Origin: Xiphydria camelus
Lineage: Eukaryota; Arthropoda; Insecta; Hymenoptera; Xiphydriidae
Direction of reading: 5' to 3'
NCBI GenBank assembly: GCA_963678675.1
Contig: OY783195.1
Coordinates: forward strand, 15,996,264-16,060,263
DNA: 64,000 nt
The notes beneath the pieces were generated by a model. The model was not told the DNA's origin. It made no database searches and saw only the letters and a list, made by a program, of their open reading frames with translations. A program made the position numbers and the translations under genes. Positions 51,206-62,548 of this stretch are shown here, piece by piece. How positions within the stretch are numbered: position 1 is the stretch's first letter; each line of letters opens with the position of its first letter.

Positions 51206-52090
51206 CCGCTAGACGTATACGGCTTTCGAATGTGGAAGAATTTTGTAAGGAGGTTTTCAGATATTGTAACTCTTTTCAATTACGATATTAACCTTCATTC
51301 GAGAGATAATATTTTAAAACTTCAATCTCTTACTCATAATCAGTTTTCTTCACCACGGTTTACTAACTTTATTAAATATTCGTGGTTCAAGAGTGGATAT
51401 ATATTCAGGAGACCTCCTGAATTTGAACATCCTGTAGAATTTTGTTTTGCACAGGACTCGGAACCACGATGCCACATATGTGGCGATATTGCCGTTATTA
51501 CGTGTGCTTGGTGTAAGAAACAACTTTGTATGAAATATTTTTTCACGGAATACCATTATTGTCATAATTATGAGCCATAGAAGTTGAACTTTATTAAATA
51601 AAAGAAAAATGGCATTAAAATACATAGAAGTAATAACCCCCGACCTATCCCGTCACTGCCATTGGTAGCCCGCTCATTATCAGACATAAAAGTTAGAAAT
51701 TTGCAAAACTGTAGGAGGGAAATATATCATGTCATACATGGTTGAATTTGTAATAAAATTTCCTAAATTTTTGTCCACATGACTAAACCGAAATTTCGAA
51801 AAATTAGATAAAAAAATTTTTTTTTTTGAAAAATAATGCTTTTTTTCAAAATCTGTTTAGGGGATTTTATTATACTAAAAAAACCAAACAAAACGTACAT
51901 TGAAAGTTTTCATCTATCTCGCTTCGTTTCGGAGATAGCTCGAAGGGGGTGAAAATTCAGGGGTCCATTTCACCCCCTTAAACCAAAATTGGGCCGCTAT
52001 AAAAAAATAGGGGTCTCTTATTTTTCGATAAACTTTAAATTTACGAAGTTTCATCAAGATCGGAAGCGGCGGCCTCGAAACGTTTCCTTG
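51206..52090 (+). repeat. right terminal inverted repeat carrying a duplicate transposase C-terminus
   Basis: The frame 51230-51580 begins WKNFVRRFSDIVTLFNYDIN and ends FFTEYHYCHNYEP, the same as the C-terminus of the transposase except for a doubled proline (FRRPPEFEH versus FRRPEFEH) and KYFF versus KHFF. It is not an independent gene; it reflects the long inverted repeat. Confidence 0.85.
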
Positions 52091-52383
52091 TGAGATCATT
52101 CAGTTCTTGTTGATTGAAACATTGGGGTTTGTCTAGGTAGGTATACTTTTCAATTTAGGCCTGTGAAGCTGCAATTATTATTATTTATGCCTTTTACAAA
52201 AACGAAAATCAATTATTAGCCTGTATCTCAAAAACTAGAGCTGCTATAGAAAAAAGCTAAGTATTTTTGGAATCAGCGCGTCAAATATATTCAAAATCAG
52301 GTCTCAGTTTTTCGGCACCAAAACAAAAATTTTATTTTGTTGGGCTGTGTTATAGACGGAGATATGATTCGAAATGCCCTATA

Positions 52384-53321
52384 TACAGGGTGTTTCACCT
52401 AACTTGACCACCTCAAATATCACGGCAGTCTTTGATGATATGAAAATGTATTGAGATGAAAAATTGTTCGATACAAAGGGACAAATACTATTAAAAGAAA
52501 ATAATTATTTTCTAATTAGTTTTTTTTCAAGATATCAAAGTCATCGATATTATTTTAAAACGGTCGACATATTTTCATTACCACAGTCTTGTAGCTTATA
52601 ACAGGACAAATTTAGCAACTGTTAATATGATGACCTTCACTTGACCTTGAACGAGAAGAATCACGGAATGCGTGCCATGAAGTCCAATACTTGTTCGCAG
52701 ACGATAAATCAATGATTTGTGCTTTAGTGCAGAACATTTATTTTAAAAGGTGTTCAAAATAAGCGCCATTAACTTCTGTGCGCATCGAATAGTGTAAACT
52801 ACGCATATTTCTAAGTTTAGTTCCCTTAAGATTTTCTGTGACCACGTGCGCTCAAAGAGTATTCGATCTCTCGGGTTTCCAAACCGGACCGATCCTTACT
52901 TTCTCCTTCCTGACGGAACAAGACACCTCGGAGGTTTGTTTATAAGCATCAGAAATAATAACATATTTCACACAATCCCAATGACATTGAAATTCATTCA
53001 TTTATCATCTTCGAACAAGTATTGGAATTCATGGCACGCATTTCGTGATTCTTCTCGTTCAAAGTCAAATGAAGGTCATCATATTAACAGTTGCTGAATT
53101 TGTGCTCTTATAAGCTACAAGACTGTGGTAATGAAAATATGTCGACCCATTTAAAATAATATCGATATTGATATCTTGAAAAAAACTAATTAGAAAATAA
53201 TTCTTTTCTAATAACAGTATTTGCCCCTTTGTATCGAACAATTTTTCCTTTCAATACTTTTTCATATCATCAAAGACTGCCGTGATATTTGAGGTGGTCA
53301 AGGTAGGTGAAACCCCCTGTA
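52384..53321. mobile_element. mariner-type foldback (938 bp)
   Basis: TACAGGGTGTTTCACCTAAC on the left and its complement GGTGAAACCCCCTGTA on the right, flanked by TA (52382-52383, 53322-53323), with inverted arms of about 320 bp. In the centre the minus strand reads MRTEVNGAYFEHLLK near 52760-52805, typical of the C-terminus of Tc1/mariner-like transposases, so this is a rearranged, deleted copy. Confidence 0.8.
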
Positions 53322-53360
53322 TATCAAAGGATCACCATCAGGTTCAAATGAGAGTTAAAC

Positions 53361-53733
53361 TTGCGAAAAGTGAAAATATTCAATCCTCGTACACGGGTCG
53401 GTGTGGCATCGGCGCGAAGCGCTTTGTACTCTAGTAAAGAATTGGTACGACATTTATATACCGCGCCGAAACCACACCGACCCGTGAGACAGCGGGCTAA
53501 GACTAACTACAGCGAAGTTGCAGCTTTTCGTAGTGTGCAAGTTTTTAAGCCGCATGTTAACATCGACTACTTTAAAAACTTGGAAGTAAAACTCACTGCT
53601 TTAAATCTAAAGAAAACATGGCCAGCCGCTAAAATCAAAGAAACTGAGAATATGATTTCCTATATAAAACCTAAAAATCAGGACTTTTTTTTTTAGAAGG
53701 AGGTCATTGAAAAAATGAAGAACTAAGTGTTTT
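53361..53733 (+). pseudogene. unassigned ORF remnant with transposon-like C-terminus
   Basis: The open frame reads TNYSEVAAFRSVQVFKPHVN, KKTWPAAKIKETENMISYIK and a late stop after NQDFFF, beyond which KEVIEKMKN continues. The KIKETENMISYIKPKNQDFF arrangement resembles the C-terminal LREMYHLIPSDCLNFYQKLK of the ORF in the 1-kb element (28580-29149), suggesting related transposon proteins. The first 45 codons coincide with a 15-bp inverted hairpin (CACGGGTCGGTGTGG) and may be foreign. Confidence 0.3.
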
Positions 53734-54125
53734 AGTTTAATGTTCCTCAGTGTTTTTGTGTTCATAGTTCAATGTTTCTGCTCTTTGTTGTCGAAAATGG
53801 ATGTATTTTATATTGTGCTATATTTCAGGTACTTAGGCCGTTTTGATAAAAAACAATATTTAAGTACTAAATCTTCATAATTATATTTATTTTCTATATT
53901 ACCTGCTAAAACCATGTATTTCAACGATAATAAAAGTTTTGATTTCAAAACAATTGTTTTTTGTACCTCCTGAAAGATTAATATAATGGTACTAGGGCCG
54001 TTTTGAATATTTCACTCTTCACTTATTCTTCTTCGTAATTCATAGTGTTTAGTACGGGGCGAAAGGCTCCCGGAGCAGAACTAAAGCTGAACTACCGGCC
54101 TGGTATCCAGTGCTGGTTTATATAG

Positions 54126-54352
54126 GTCGCTCGGGGGTGAGATGGGAGGTTTCCTATCTAGGCTTAAAAGGAAGTTTCCTATCTAGGACTAAAAGGATGT
54201 TTCCTATCTGCACTTAGCAGGCCGATCGGGGGTGAGGAAGGAGGTTTCCTATCTACGCTAAAAAGGATGATTCCTATCTGCACTTAGCAGGCCACTCGGG
54301 GGTGAGATAGGAGGTTTCCTACCTACGCTTAAAAGGATGTTTCCTACCTGCA
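54126..54352 (-). promoter_or_regulatory. iterated TAGGAAACCTCC array and TATA, left arm
   Basis: Words of the form GGNGTTTCCTATCT occur at about 54148, 54174, 54200, 54238, 54267, 54310 and 54337 (another at 56100), interleaved with CTCGGGGGTGAG. Next to them, toward the outer end, is TTTATATAGG at about 54117. On the minus strand this is a repeated upstream element followed by a TATA box, firing outward. Confidence 0.5.
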
Positions 54353-54356
54353 CTTA

Positions 54357-56071
54357 TAGTCTAAGATCCGAACTAGAGACGTTCTTCACCGATCTGCTTA
54401 CCGGATGAAAAGTATTTTTTGTCAAACATAATACGTCAATGAATATATCGCGAATGGGTAGGCTAATAAAATATGCTCAAGACTACCCTTAAAACTATAT
54501 AAACAGGTGAGCTGATATGAGCAATTTGCACCGATCTGCTTACCAATTAAACTATATATGAATATAAAGATAATTTTATTGCAAACACGATGGTATAACC
54601 CTACCTGCAAAAAATCGGTCATGAATCACGGTTATAAGGCTTTGAAATTTATCGGAGCTAGCCAAGATGCGCGTACTAAAGGGAAATTTGCTATAGGACG
54701 CAACGTAGGAAGTGGGCGCGAAGCGACGGTTAGATGAGAGAGAGTGCGTACATGCTGCTTCCTCGTACGATTGACAAAGATAACACTACTAAAATGCCGA
54801 GAAAAAGCGACTACGATGGAGTAGGTATTGGCAGTAAACTTTTAATTACTTTAAATTAAATATAAAATATTAAAATGTGAGAAAGATTTTTGAGATATTT
54901 TCAATTAAATATATGGATGGGGAAATATTAATATTTCTATCACAGAATAATAATATGTTAGTGATAATTATTCGATAAATTTTATCTATTCTATAAAAAT
55001 ACCACAGCAAACAAACAGAAAAATTACATTTTTTAGAGAGCGATAAAAAATTATTAACAAATTGGCGGTGTAAAAATACTTTATTATAAAACAATGAATA
55101 CAATATTATAGCCTTCCAAAAACTTGTATGTTGCTGGAATAAGTGCCCAGATTTTATATAACAGTAACCTAAACAACGCAAAGACTTCAAGAAGGATTTT
55201 TCTTAACAATTTATCGTTTCAACTTATGAAATCTCAAAAGTCCAGAATTTCGTCTTTACCTTCAGATATTTTTAATGCGTTACAAACCCACCCCATGAGC
55301 CATCGTCTCGACTGTCTGTTTATCACATGTTCGGAAAAAACTTTCACTTGAAAACCCGGTAAGAACGTTTTTCCCCTTTTTCTGTACTTTCGAGAAAGAG
55401 CCATAAAGTAATAAATTGTCCCTTCTCCAGACAGGCAAAAATAAAAATGCAAAGTTAGTTGAATCTTGAACGAAAATAATTTTACCAGGGATCCAACAGT
55501 AATATTGATTGAAAAAAATAACGATTGAAAAAAATAACACTACATTACATTTATGTAATAATGGGGAGCACGCATTTTTCCGCAAACTGAGGGATGTAAA
55601 CAGCGAGTCGCTCGTAGTCGCTTTTTCTCGGCATTTTAGTTGTGTTATCTTTGTCAATCGTACGAGGAAGCAGCATGTACGCACTCTCTCTCATCTAACC
55701 GTCGCGTCGCGCCCACTTCCTACGTTGCGTCCTATAGCAAATTTCCTTGTAGTACGCGCATCTTGGCTAGCTCCGATAACTTTCAAAGCCTTACAACCGT
55801 GATTCATGACCGGTTTTTTACAGGTAGGGTTATACCATCGTGTTTGCAATAAAATTATCTTTATTTCCATATATAATTTAATTGGTAAGCAGATCGGTGC
55901 AAATTGCTCATATCAGCTCACCTGTTTATATAGTTTTAAGGGTAGTCTTGAGCATATTTTATTAGCCTACCCATTCGCGATATATTCATTGACGTATTAT
56001 GTTTGATAAAAAATACTTTTCATCCGGTAAGCAGATCGGTGAAGAACGTCTCTAGTTCGGATCTTGTACTA
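54357..56071. mobile_element. 1.7-kb foldback inserted in the left arm, TTA duplication
   Basis: The ends TAGTCTAAGATCC and GGATCTTGTACTA are flanked by TTA (54354-54356, 56072-56074). The uninterrupted right arm reads GCACTTAAGAGGG at the same place, proving the insertion. Terminal repeats are about 460 bp (GACGTTCTTCACCGATCTGC). The centre (54850-55500) contains short open frames of no recognised type. The 3-bp TTA duplication would fit a PIF/Harbinger-type mover. Confidence 0.75.
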
Positions 56072-57687
56072 TTAAGAGGGCTGCTTAGGGGTGAGACAGG
56101 AGGTTTCCTATCCACGCTTAACAGTGTAAATAAATTCCTTGTTCACATAACACGACTTTTAAATATTAATATTGAGATTTCATTCTTATTTTATGTTTAA
56201 TTCAAATAATAATGAAGGTAAATGTACAACGGTACAAGAGACAAATTGAGAAAAGCATTGAAATTCAGATATATTCTATCATAATTTCGATGCTTCTCTT
56301 CGATTTCTCTTCTTGTCCCGTTGTATATTTTAATTCATTATGATTTGAATTAAACATAAAATAAGAATAATGTCTTAATATTAATATTTAAAAGTCGCTC
56401 GAAAATATCAAAAGTAGTGAACGGACAAATTTTCCAAATTATTTTTGAAAATTTGAAAATTTGAGGGGCTTTTTAACTTTTCATGTGTGAATATTCACCG
56501 TAACGAGAAAACATAAGACTCAATATTTAAAAGCCATGCCGTACAGTTGGAACGCGGACCTCTTGTAGGGGAGTAAGAGTAAATATTATATTTCCAATCT
56601 ATATGCGGTGCAATTGAAGTGCAGACCTCTCTTGTAGATAAAGGGGCTCCACCGCTGAAAGGCTGAGGCATAGGTGACAACAGGTCATCTTAGACGATAC
56701 ACGTATGTATGTGTGTCGCGAGAAAAGAGCAATGCGTCAGAGAAACACAGCGAGTACGGACCTCCTTCGGTATCGTCTCGAAATATCATTTACCTATTGT
56801 TTCTTTATTTTATATTAATAAATCTACCTTTATTTTAAATCAAAATGGACAATACCACCCTGAACCCCCTACAAAAAAAAAATTTAATGAAAACAAAAAT
56901 TCGATTTTTCACTGTTTAAAACATGTTTTAAATTCGTTAGCGACCTCTAAAAAAATTTTAGTCGTGCTGATCTTTGGTGAGGATTTTTAAAACATGATAA
57001 AGTAACATAATCTGACGTAGCCTCGAAAAAAAGTCGGTTTTTTCGCACCACCCATATACTTATACAATCCGTTTCCTTATATACACGCCAGAGGAGCGAG
57101 TTGCATATCGGTAAGGCGCACCCGATCCAAGATGGTTCCCTCTAATTCGGCGGTAATACCGACAGTCCAGACACGAACCAAATAGACGTATCAGTCCGAA
57201 AAACATCGGTCATCTCAATAGTGGTGAATGTGAGACGCTCCGTATAGTTTGATAATCGTTTGCACCTTTTTCGAATAATCAGAATAGTGAACGGAAGCAA
57301 TGCTATTTTTCTCTGGTTGCTTGTGCATAAAGAGCAGGAAAGGAGATATCAGTATCTTAGAAAAAGTGCCATCAGATAAGTTACTTCCTAAGTGACCGTT
57401 TTAACCTCATTTTGATCACGTATGAAGGACAAATATCTGTGGTCATTCTATTTTTGTTTTTAGCATCATGCGAGAACGGGACGAATCGATGGATTAATCA
57501 CTAAATTTGATTTTTCTTCACTGTCAACAATCAACCCATATGGAAAAGAATTCTCTAGAATTGTAGTACAATGCCACGGTAGGAATATCAGGTTCTACCG
57601 ACACGACGTACTTCGACAAGGTCTGCATCAACTTTGGCGATATATTGGCGATACTGCACTAATCCTGTGGCACAATTTTCTATCTGG

Positions 57688-59127
57688 GAAAGTAGTGGCA
57701 GAAAAATAGGAGATACACAACGGAATTGGATTACAATAATAAAGTACCTAATTCTTTTATTATTATTTTTTATGTGAAACATCTAATGCCGCGCTACGGC
57801 GGTGAAAACGGCTGTTAGGGACGCGACATCGAAACTCCTGGCGACGCAGGCATGCATGAGAGGGCGCAAAACTTGGGACGCATCCGCTCTCTCCGCCACG
57901 ACTCGGCGGTCCCCTTTGCCCGAGCGCTAGCTTCACACTTACTACTACACGCTCATTGTACCGGTGTACGAAGCAGTACGAATCGTTCTCTACAGGGCTC
58001 GTGCATGCCCGAGTGGTGGCGCGGCAGTAGGCAATATTCAGTGCTACAGTGGCCGTCAACAGCATTAAGGAGGATCGTCAGAGAAATGACTTCTCAGAAA
58101 CCGTAGTTGAAAATTTTTTAAAATACTTGTGAACTCATTTTAATAAGAGAAAAAAATCAAACAATTTCACTCTACAGTTTCCTCGATATTAATTTTTAAA
58201 ACTTACGAGATTAGCATTGAGTCTTAGGGGAGCATATTTCAAATGCACAGAACTTGCGATTTTCAACCGAAAAAAATTCTGAAAATTGTGAAATAAGTTT
58301 CAACGCCACACGAATTTGTTTGTACTAAATTATAAAGAATTTTCACTCTACAGTTTTTTTAATATAAAGGAAAAACTGTCGAAAAGTTCAAAAGTTTTCA
58401 TGTACTCGCCCGCCATATGCAAAAACGTGGCAACATCTCACTACATGACGTCACAAGCTATTGGCAGGAAGCGTGCTCTTTCTCACTAACCAGTTTTCCA
58501 ACTTGAGATTGAGGTTATAAACAGACGTCATGAACCGCTTTAACGCGTTGTCCGTCGATAAGAATTCTGTGTAACCTACCGATTTGCTACCGACTTACAA
58601 ATACACTTTCTCACTAAGTTATCACCACACCACACACTTCTCACCAGTTTTCCTTTCCATCGGAAAGTTTGAGCACGTGAAAAATTGTATTATACATACC
58701 TTGGCAGTTCTTTTACGTCTGTTTATATACTCGCTAACTTAAGATTGAGGTTATAAACAGACGTCATGAACCGCTTCAACGCGTTGTCCGTCGATAAGAA
58801 TTCTGTTTAACCTACCGATTTGCTACCAACTTACGAATGTTGAAATGCTATGTTGCCACGTTTTGCACACATTTTACATATTTAAAATAAATTAAGTTTG
58901 AAGTTATAAAATTGTTTTCGAATATTTATCTTATTTTTTTAGGTTGAAAGTAACAAAAAGAAAAAAGAATTCAGCACCTATACTTATTATTGCAGTTTTT
59001 ATGAAACTTGAAATTTTACTATTTGAAATTGGCAACACACGTCGATTTCTTTGTTCTTTTTCCCCTTCTACCTCACCCTGAAGAACACTGACGATCCTCC
59101 TTAAATACGTTACAAAGTGTGCCTTTA
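57688..59127. other. foldback loop, left part: a 105-bp direct repeat, no gene
   Basis: 58499-58605 and 58737-58840 are near-identical direct copies sharing ATAAACAGACGTCATGAACC and CGTTGTCCGTCGATAAGAAT. The open frames around 57763-58106 oppose each other on both strands and are not convincing. Confidence 0.5.
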
Positions 59128-59129
59128 TA

Positions 59130-59852
59130 CAGGATACTCGAGTTATTTATACCGATAGAAGTCGAGTCGGTAGTTAGGGGCCTATTTCATGGATCCGACA
59201 CGTCGGATTGTCGTATACGACAAGTCACTCCTATTGGCTGTGAAAAAATCGGGTGGGGGTCCGTCGTAGATATCTTGTCGGAGGAATGAAATACGGTCGA
59301 TTGACGACAAAATTCACTTTTGCACCATCAGTGTCAATACAATTCGTAACGTCAATATTTCTCAGATAGCCATCGGTGGCGTTAAATGTAGCTTACTGTT
59401 GCGCCATCACCTGGCCATGCACGAGCTCTATTTTTCATCGTACGAAACCGTCGCTTGAAGTTCAGCACTGCTGAACTTTTGAACGACGAAAAATACCGAA
59501 GGTCCGACAGATTTACCCCACCACCACTTTTTGTAACAGCCAATCGGAGTGACTTGTCGTATACGACAATCCGACGTGTCGGATCCATGAAATAGGCCCC
59601 TTAGAGTTGGTATCAATTCGGGAGATCGAAGCATCTAACCTCGAAATCGTGAATTTGTGAATAATGGAAGTTACTCACCATTATTCAGAAATTCACGATT
59701 TCGAGGTTAGACGCTTCTATCTCCCGAATTGACACCAATTCTAACTATCAACTCGACTTCTACCGGTATAAATGACTCGAGTACCGACCAAGCCCGGTCG
59801 AAGGTAAATTACAAGGTCCCTGCAACTGTGCGGTTCTGCGCGGGACATCCTG
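59130..59852. mobile_element. CAGGAT foldback MITE (contains a second MITE)
   Basis: CAGGATACTCGAG at 59130 and CATCCTG at 59852, both with TA outside, enclose inverted arms (AGAAGTCGAGTCGGTAGTTA / ACTATCAACTCGACTTCTAC and CTAACCTCGAAATCGTGAAT). The right part shares AAGCCCGGTCGAAGGTAAAT and GTCCCTGCAACTGTG with the second copy at 62549-62810. The TA target suggests a Tc1/mariner-type mover. Confidence 0.7.
59177..59600. mobile_element. 424-bp MITE with TTA duplication
   Basis: The ends GGGGCCTATTTCATGGATCC and its complement, in arms of about 85 bp, are flanked by TTA at 59174-59176 and 59601-59603. Removal restores the arm of the surrounding CAGGAT foldback. A TWA-type target and short size fit a PIF/Harbinger-type MITE. 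Confidence 0.8.
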
Positions 59853-60471
59853 TACACCCAGCATCTCAGATTCTGTCGCTAGTGACTTTCTAAAATGTCA
59901 TTTTTAAACATACTAGCCAATGAACAATTACTTCTCATGCCCTCATTAGCTACGGTGGCGTTTACACTCATTAATGAAAGCATGAGGATTGATTAGTACG
60001 TTTAAAAAAACACAAAATGCGTCACGGGACGGCTGTTAGATGTGAAACATCGAAATTCTTCTTTGTAGAAAGTATGCGATAGGAAGGATGGACCACGCGT
60101 CCGTCGAAAGAACACGTGCGCCAGTGCGCATTTGTATTTATGACTGTGATACTATTAAACGGTATGAACCGTTGTGTCTAATTCAAAAAGCGCATTTAGT
60201 TTACTCTCTCTTAACTCTGCCATCAGTCGCATTTTGTGACCCCGTGACGTATTTTGTGTTTTCTTTATCGATATATTCCCTCTTTTGTACTATCACAAGT
60301 TCCAATTTATACACCAACCTGTCAAACGTGAAGTGTACATGTACCTCACTTGTATTTCATCTCTTCTTCGTCTCTGGTGTAACGACGGTCAGTGAGGAAT
60401 CACTGATGCCGATTAGACAGATAAGTGCTGTATAAGGCTGTACAGCTGTACTACCGTAATAATGTGCCTGT
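59853..60471. other. foldback loop, right part: unassigned
   Basis: A 115-residue plus-strand frame at 60088-60435 has hydrophobic stretches (YFVFSLSIYSLFCTI) but no recognised domain and no supporting promoter or splice sites. I treat it as unproven. Confidence 0.3.
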
Positions 60472-62039
60472 CCAGATAGAAAAGTGTGCCACAGGATTAG
60501 TGCAGTGCCGCCAATATACCGCCAAAGTTAATGCAGACCTTGTCGAAGCACGTAGTGTCGGTAGAACCTGATATTCCTACCGTGGCATTGTACCGCAATT
60601 CTAGAGAATTCTTTTTAATCTGGGTTGATTGTTGACAGTGAAGAAAAATCAAATTTATTGATTAATCCATCGATTCGTCCCGTTCTCGTATGATGCTAAA
60701 AACAAAAATAGAATGACCACAAAGATATTTGTCCTTCAAACGTGATCAAAATGAGGTTAAAACGGTCACTTAGGAAGTAACTTATCTGATGGCACTTTTT
60801 TCAAGATACTGATGTCTCCTTTCCTGCTCTTTATGCACAAGCAACCAGAAAAAAATAGCATTGCTTCCGTCCACTATATTGATTATTCGAAAAAGGTGCA
60901 AACGATTATCAAACTATACGGAGCGTTTCACATTCACCACTATTGAGATGACCGATGTTTTTCGGACTGATACATCTATTTGGTTCGTGTCTGGGCTGTC
61001 GGTATTACCGCCGAATTAGAGGGAACCATCTTGGATCGGGTGCGCCTTACCGATATGCAACCCGCTCCTCTGGCGTGTATATAAGGAAACGGATTGTATA
61101 AGTATATGGGTGGTGCGAAAAAATCGACTTTTTTTCGAGGCTATGTCAGATTATGTTACTTTATCATGTTTTAAAAATCCTCACCAAAGATCAGCACGAT
61201 TAAAATTTTTTAGAGGTCGCTAACGAATTTAAAACTTGTTTTAAACAGTGAAAAATCGAATTTTTGTTTTCATTAAATTTTTTTTTGTAGGGGGTTCAGG
61301 GTGGATTGTCCATCTTGATTTAAAATAAAGGTAGATTTATTAATATAAAATAAAGAAACAATAGGTACATGATATTTCGAGACGATACCGAAGGAGGTCC
61401 GTACTCGCTGCGTTTCTCTGACGCATTGCTCTTTTCTCGCGACACACATACATACGTGTATCGTCTAAGATGACCTGTTGTCACCTACCTATGCCTCAGC
61501 CTTTCAACGGTGGAGCCCCTTTATCTACAAGAGGTCTGCACTTCAATTGCACCGCATAGATTGGAAATATAATATTTACTCTTACTCCCCTACAAGAGGT
61601 TCGCGTTCCAACTGTACCGCATGGCTTTAAAATATTGACTCTTATATTTTCTCGTTACGGTGAATATTCACACATGAAAAGTTAATAAGCCCCTCAAAAT
61701 TTCAAATTTTCAAAAATAATTTGGAAAATTTGTCCGTTCACTACTTTTGATATTTTCGAGCGATTTTTAAATATTAATATTAAGACATTATTCTTATTTC
61801 ATGTTTAATTCAAATCATATTGAATTAAAATATACAACAGGACAAGAAGAGAAATCGAAAAGAAGCATCGAAATTATGATAGAATATATCTGAATTTCAA
61901 TGCTTTTCTCAATTTGTCTCTTGTACCGCTGTACATTTACCTTCATTATTATTTGAATTAAACATAAAATAAGAATGAAATCTCAATATTAATATTTAAA
62001 AGTCGTGTTATGTGAACAAGGAATTTATTTACACTGTTA

Positions 62040-62290
62040 AGCGTGGATAGGAAATCTCCTGTCTCACCCCTGAGCAGCCCTCTTAAGTGCAGATAGGAAT
62101 CATCCTTTTTAGCGTAGATAGGAAACCTCCTACCTCACCCCCGAGCGGCCTGCTAAGTGCAGATAGGAAACATCCTTTTAGTCCTAGGTAGGAAACTTCC
62201 TTTTAAGCCTAGATAAGAAACCTCCCATCTCACCCCCGAGCGGCCTATATAAACCAGCACTGGATATCACGCCGGTAGTTCAGCTTTAGT
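62040..62290 (+). promoter_or_regulatory. iterated TAGGAAACCTCC array and TATA, right arm
   Basis: GATAGGAAAYCTCC-type words at about 62047, 62094, 62117, 62160, 62187 and 62213 are followed by CCTATATAAACCAGC (TATATAAA near 62247) and TTCAGCTTTAGTTCTG, an initiator-like start. It is the mirror image of the left-arm array. Transcription would run outward to the right. The first ATG (62325) opens only seven codons. Confidence 0.5.
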
Positions 62291-62548
62291 TCTGCTCAGG
62301 GAGCCTTTCGCCCCGTACCAAGCACTATGAATTACGAAGAAGAATAAGTGAAGAGTGAAATATGCAAAACTGCCCTAGTACCATTATATTAATTTTTCAG
62401 GAGGTACAAAAGACAATTGTTTTGAAATCGAAACTTTTATTATCGTTGAAATTCATGGTTTTAGTCTCGAATTCGACAAAACGCCGGCCGCGCGCGCGAA
62501 CGGGTAGACGGGCCTAGGGTAATAGGATGCAAGATAAGATTTAGGATA

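Larger units (their letters stand above)
48330..52090 (-). mobile_element. Tc5-like DNA transposon, apparently complete (3.76 kb)
   Basis: The ends CAAGGAAACGTTTCGAGGCC and its complement begin terminal inverted repeats of about 880 bp (48330-49212 and 51206-52090). The flanking duplication is TGA (48327-48329, 52091-52093), matching the TNA target of nematode Tc4/Tc5 elements, whose ends also begin CAAGG. An intact transposase lies on the minus strand and a short divergent gene on the plus strand, each with a TATA box. The high identity of the arms suggests recent activity. Confidence 0.85.
46881..52349 (-). mobile_element. CACAG...CTGTG DNA transposon copy 3, hosting a Tc5-like element
   Basis: CACAGCCCAAC at 46881 and GTTGGGCTGTG at 52349 are flanked by TTA at 46878-46880 and 52350-52352. 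Removing the Tc5-like element (48330-52090) leaves about 1.7 kb that is the reverse complement of copy 2 (42989-44679) almost throughout. This is the second independent insertion with a 3-bp TWA duplication and shows that both termini are preserved. Confidence 0.85.
53906..62464. mobile_element. giant foldback element, arms about 2 kb
   Basis: The left arm (53906-57687, minus the 1.7-kb insertion) and right arm (60472-62464) are reverse complements, from CTAAAACCATG at the outer end to CACAATTTTCTATCTGG at the inner end. The loop is 57688-60471. Near each outer end are TATATAAA boxes (about 54117 inverted; 62247) preceded by iterated TAGGAAACCTCC words. No transposase was recognised and no target duplication is obvious, so it may be a foldback transposon or an inverted segmental duplication. 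Confidence 0.7.

Noticed and set aside
51230..51580. Separate zinc-tail protein gene on the plus strand
   Set aside because: It is the duplicate transposase C-terminus within the right terminal repeat of the Tc5-like element.
60088..60435. Possible membrane protein of 115 residues
   Set aside because: Hydrophobic stretches occur by chance in T-rich DNA; no domain, promoter or splice support was found.
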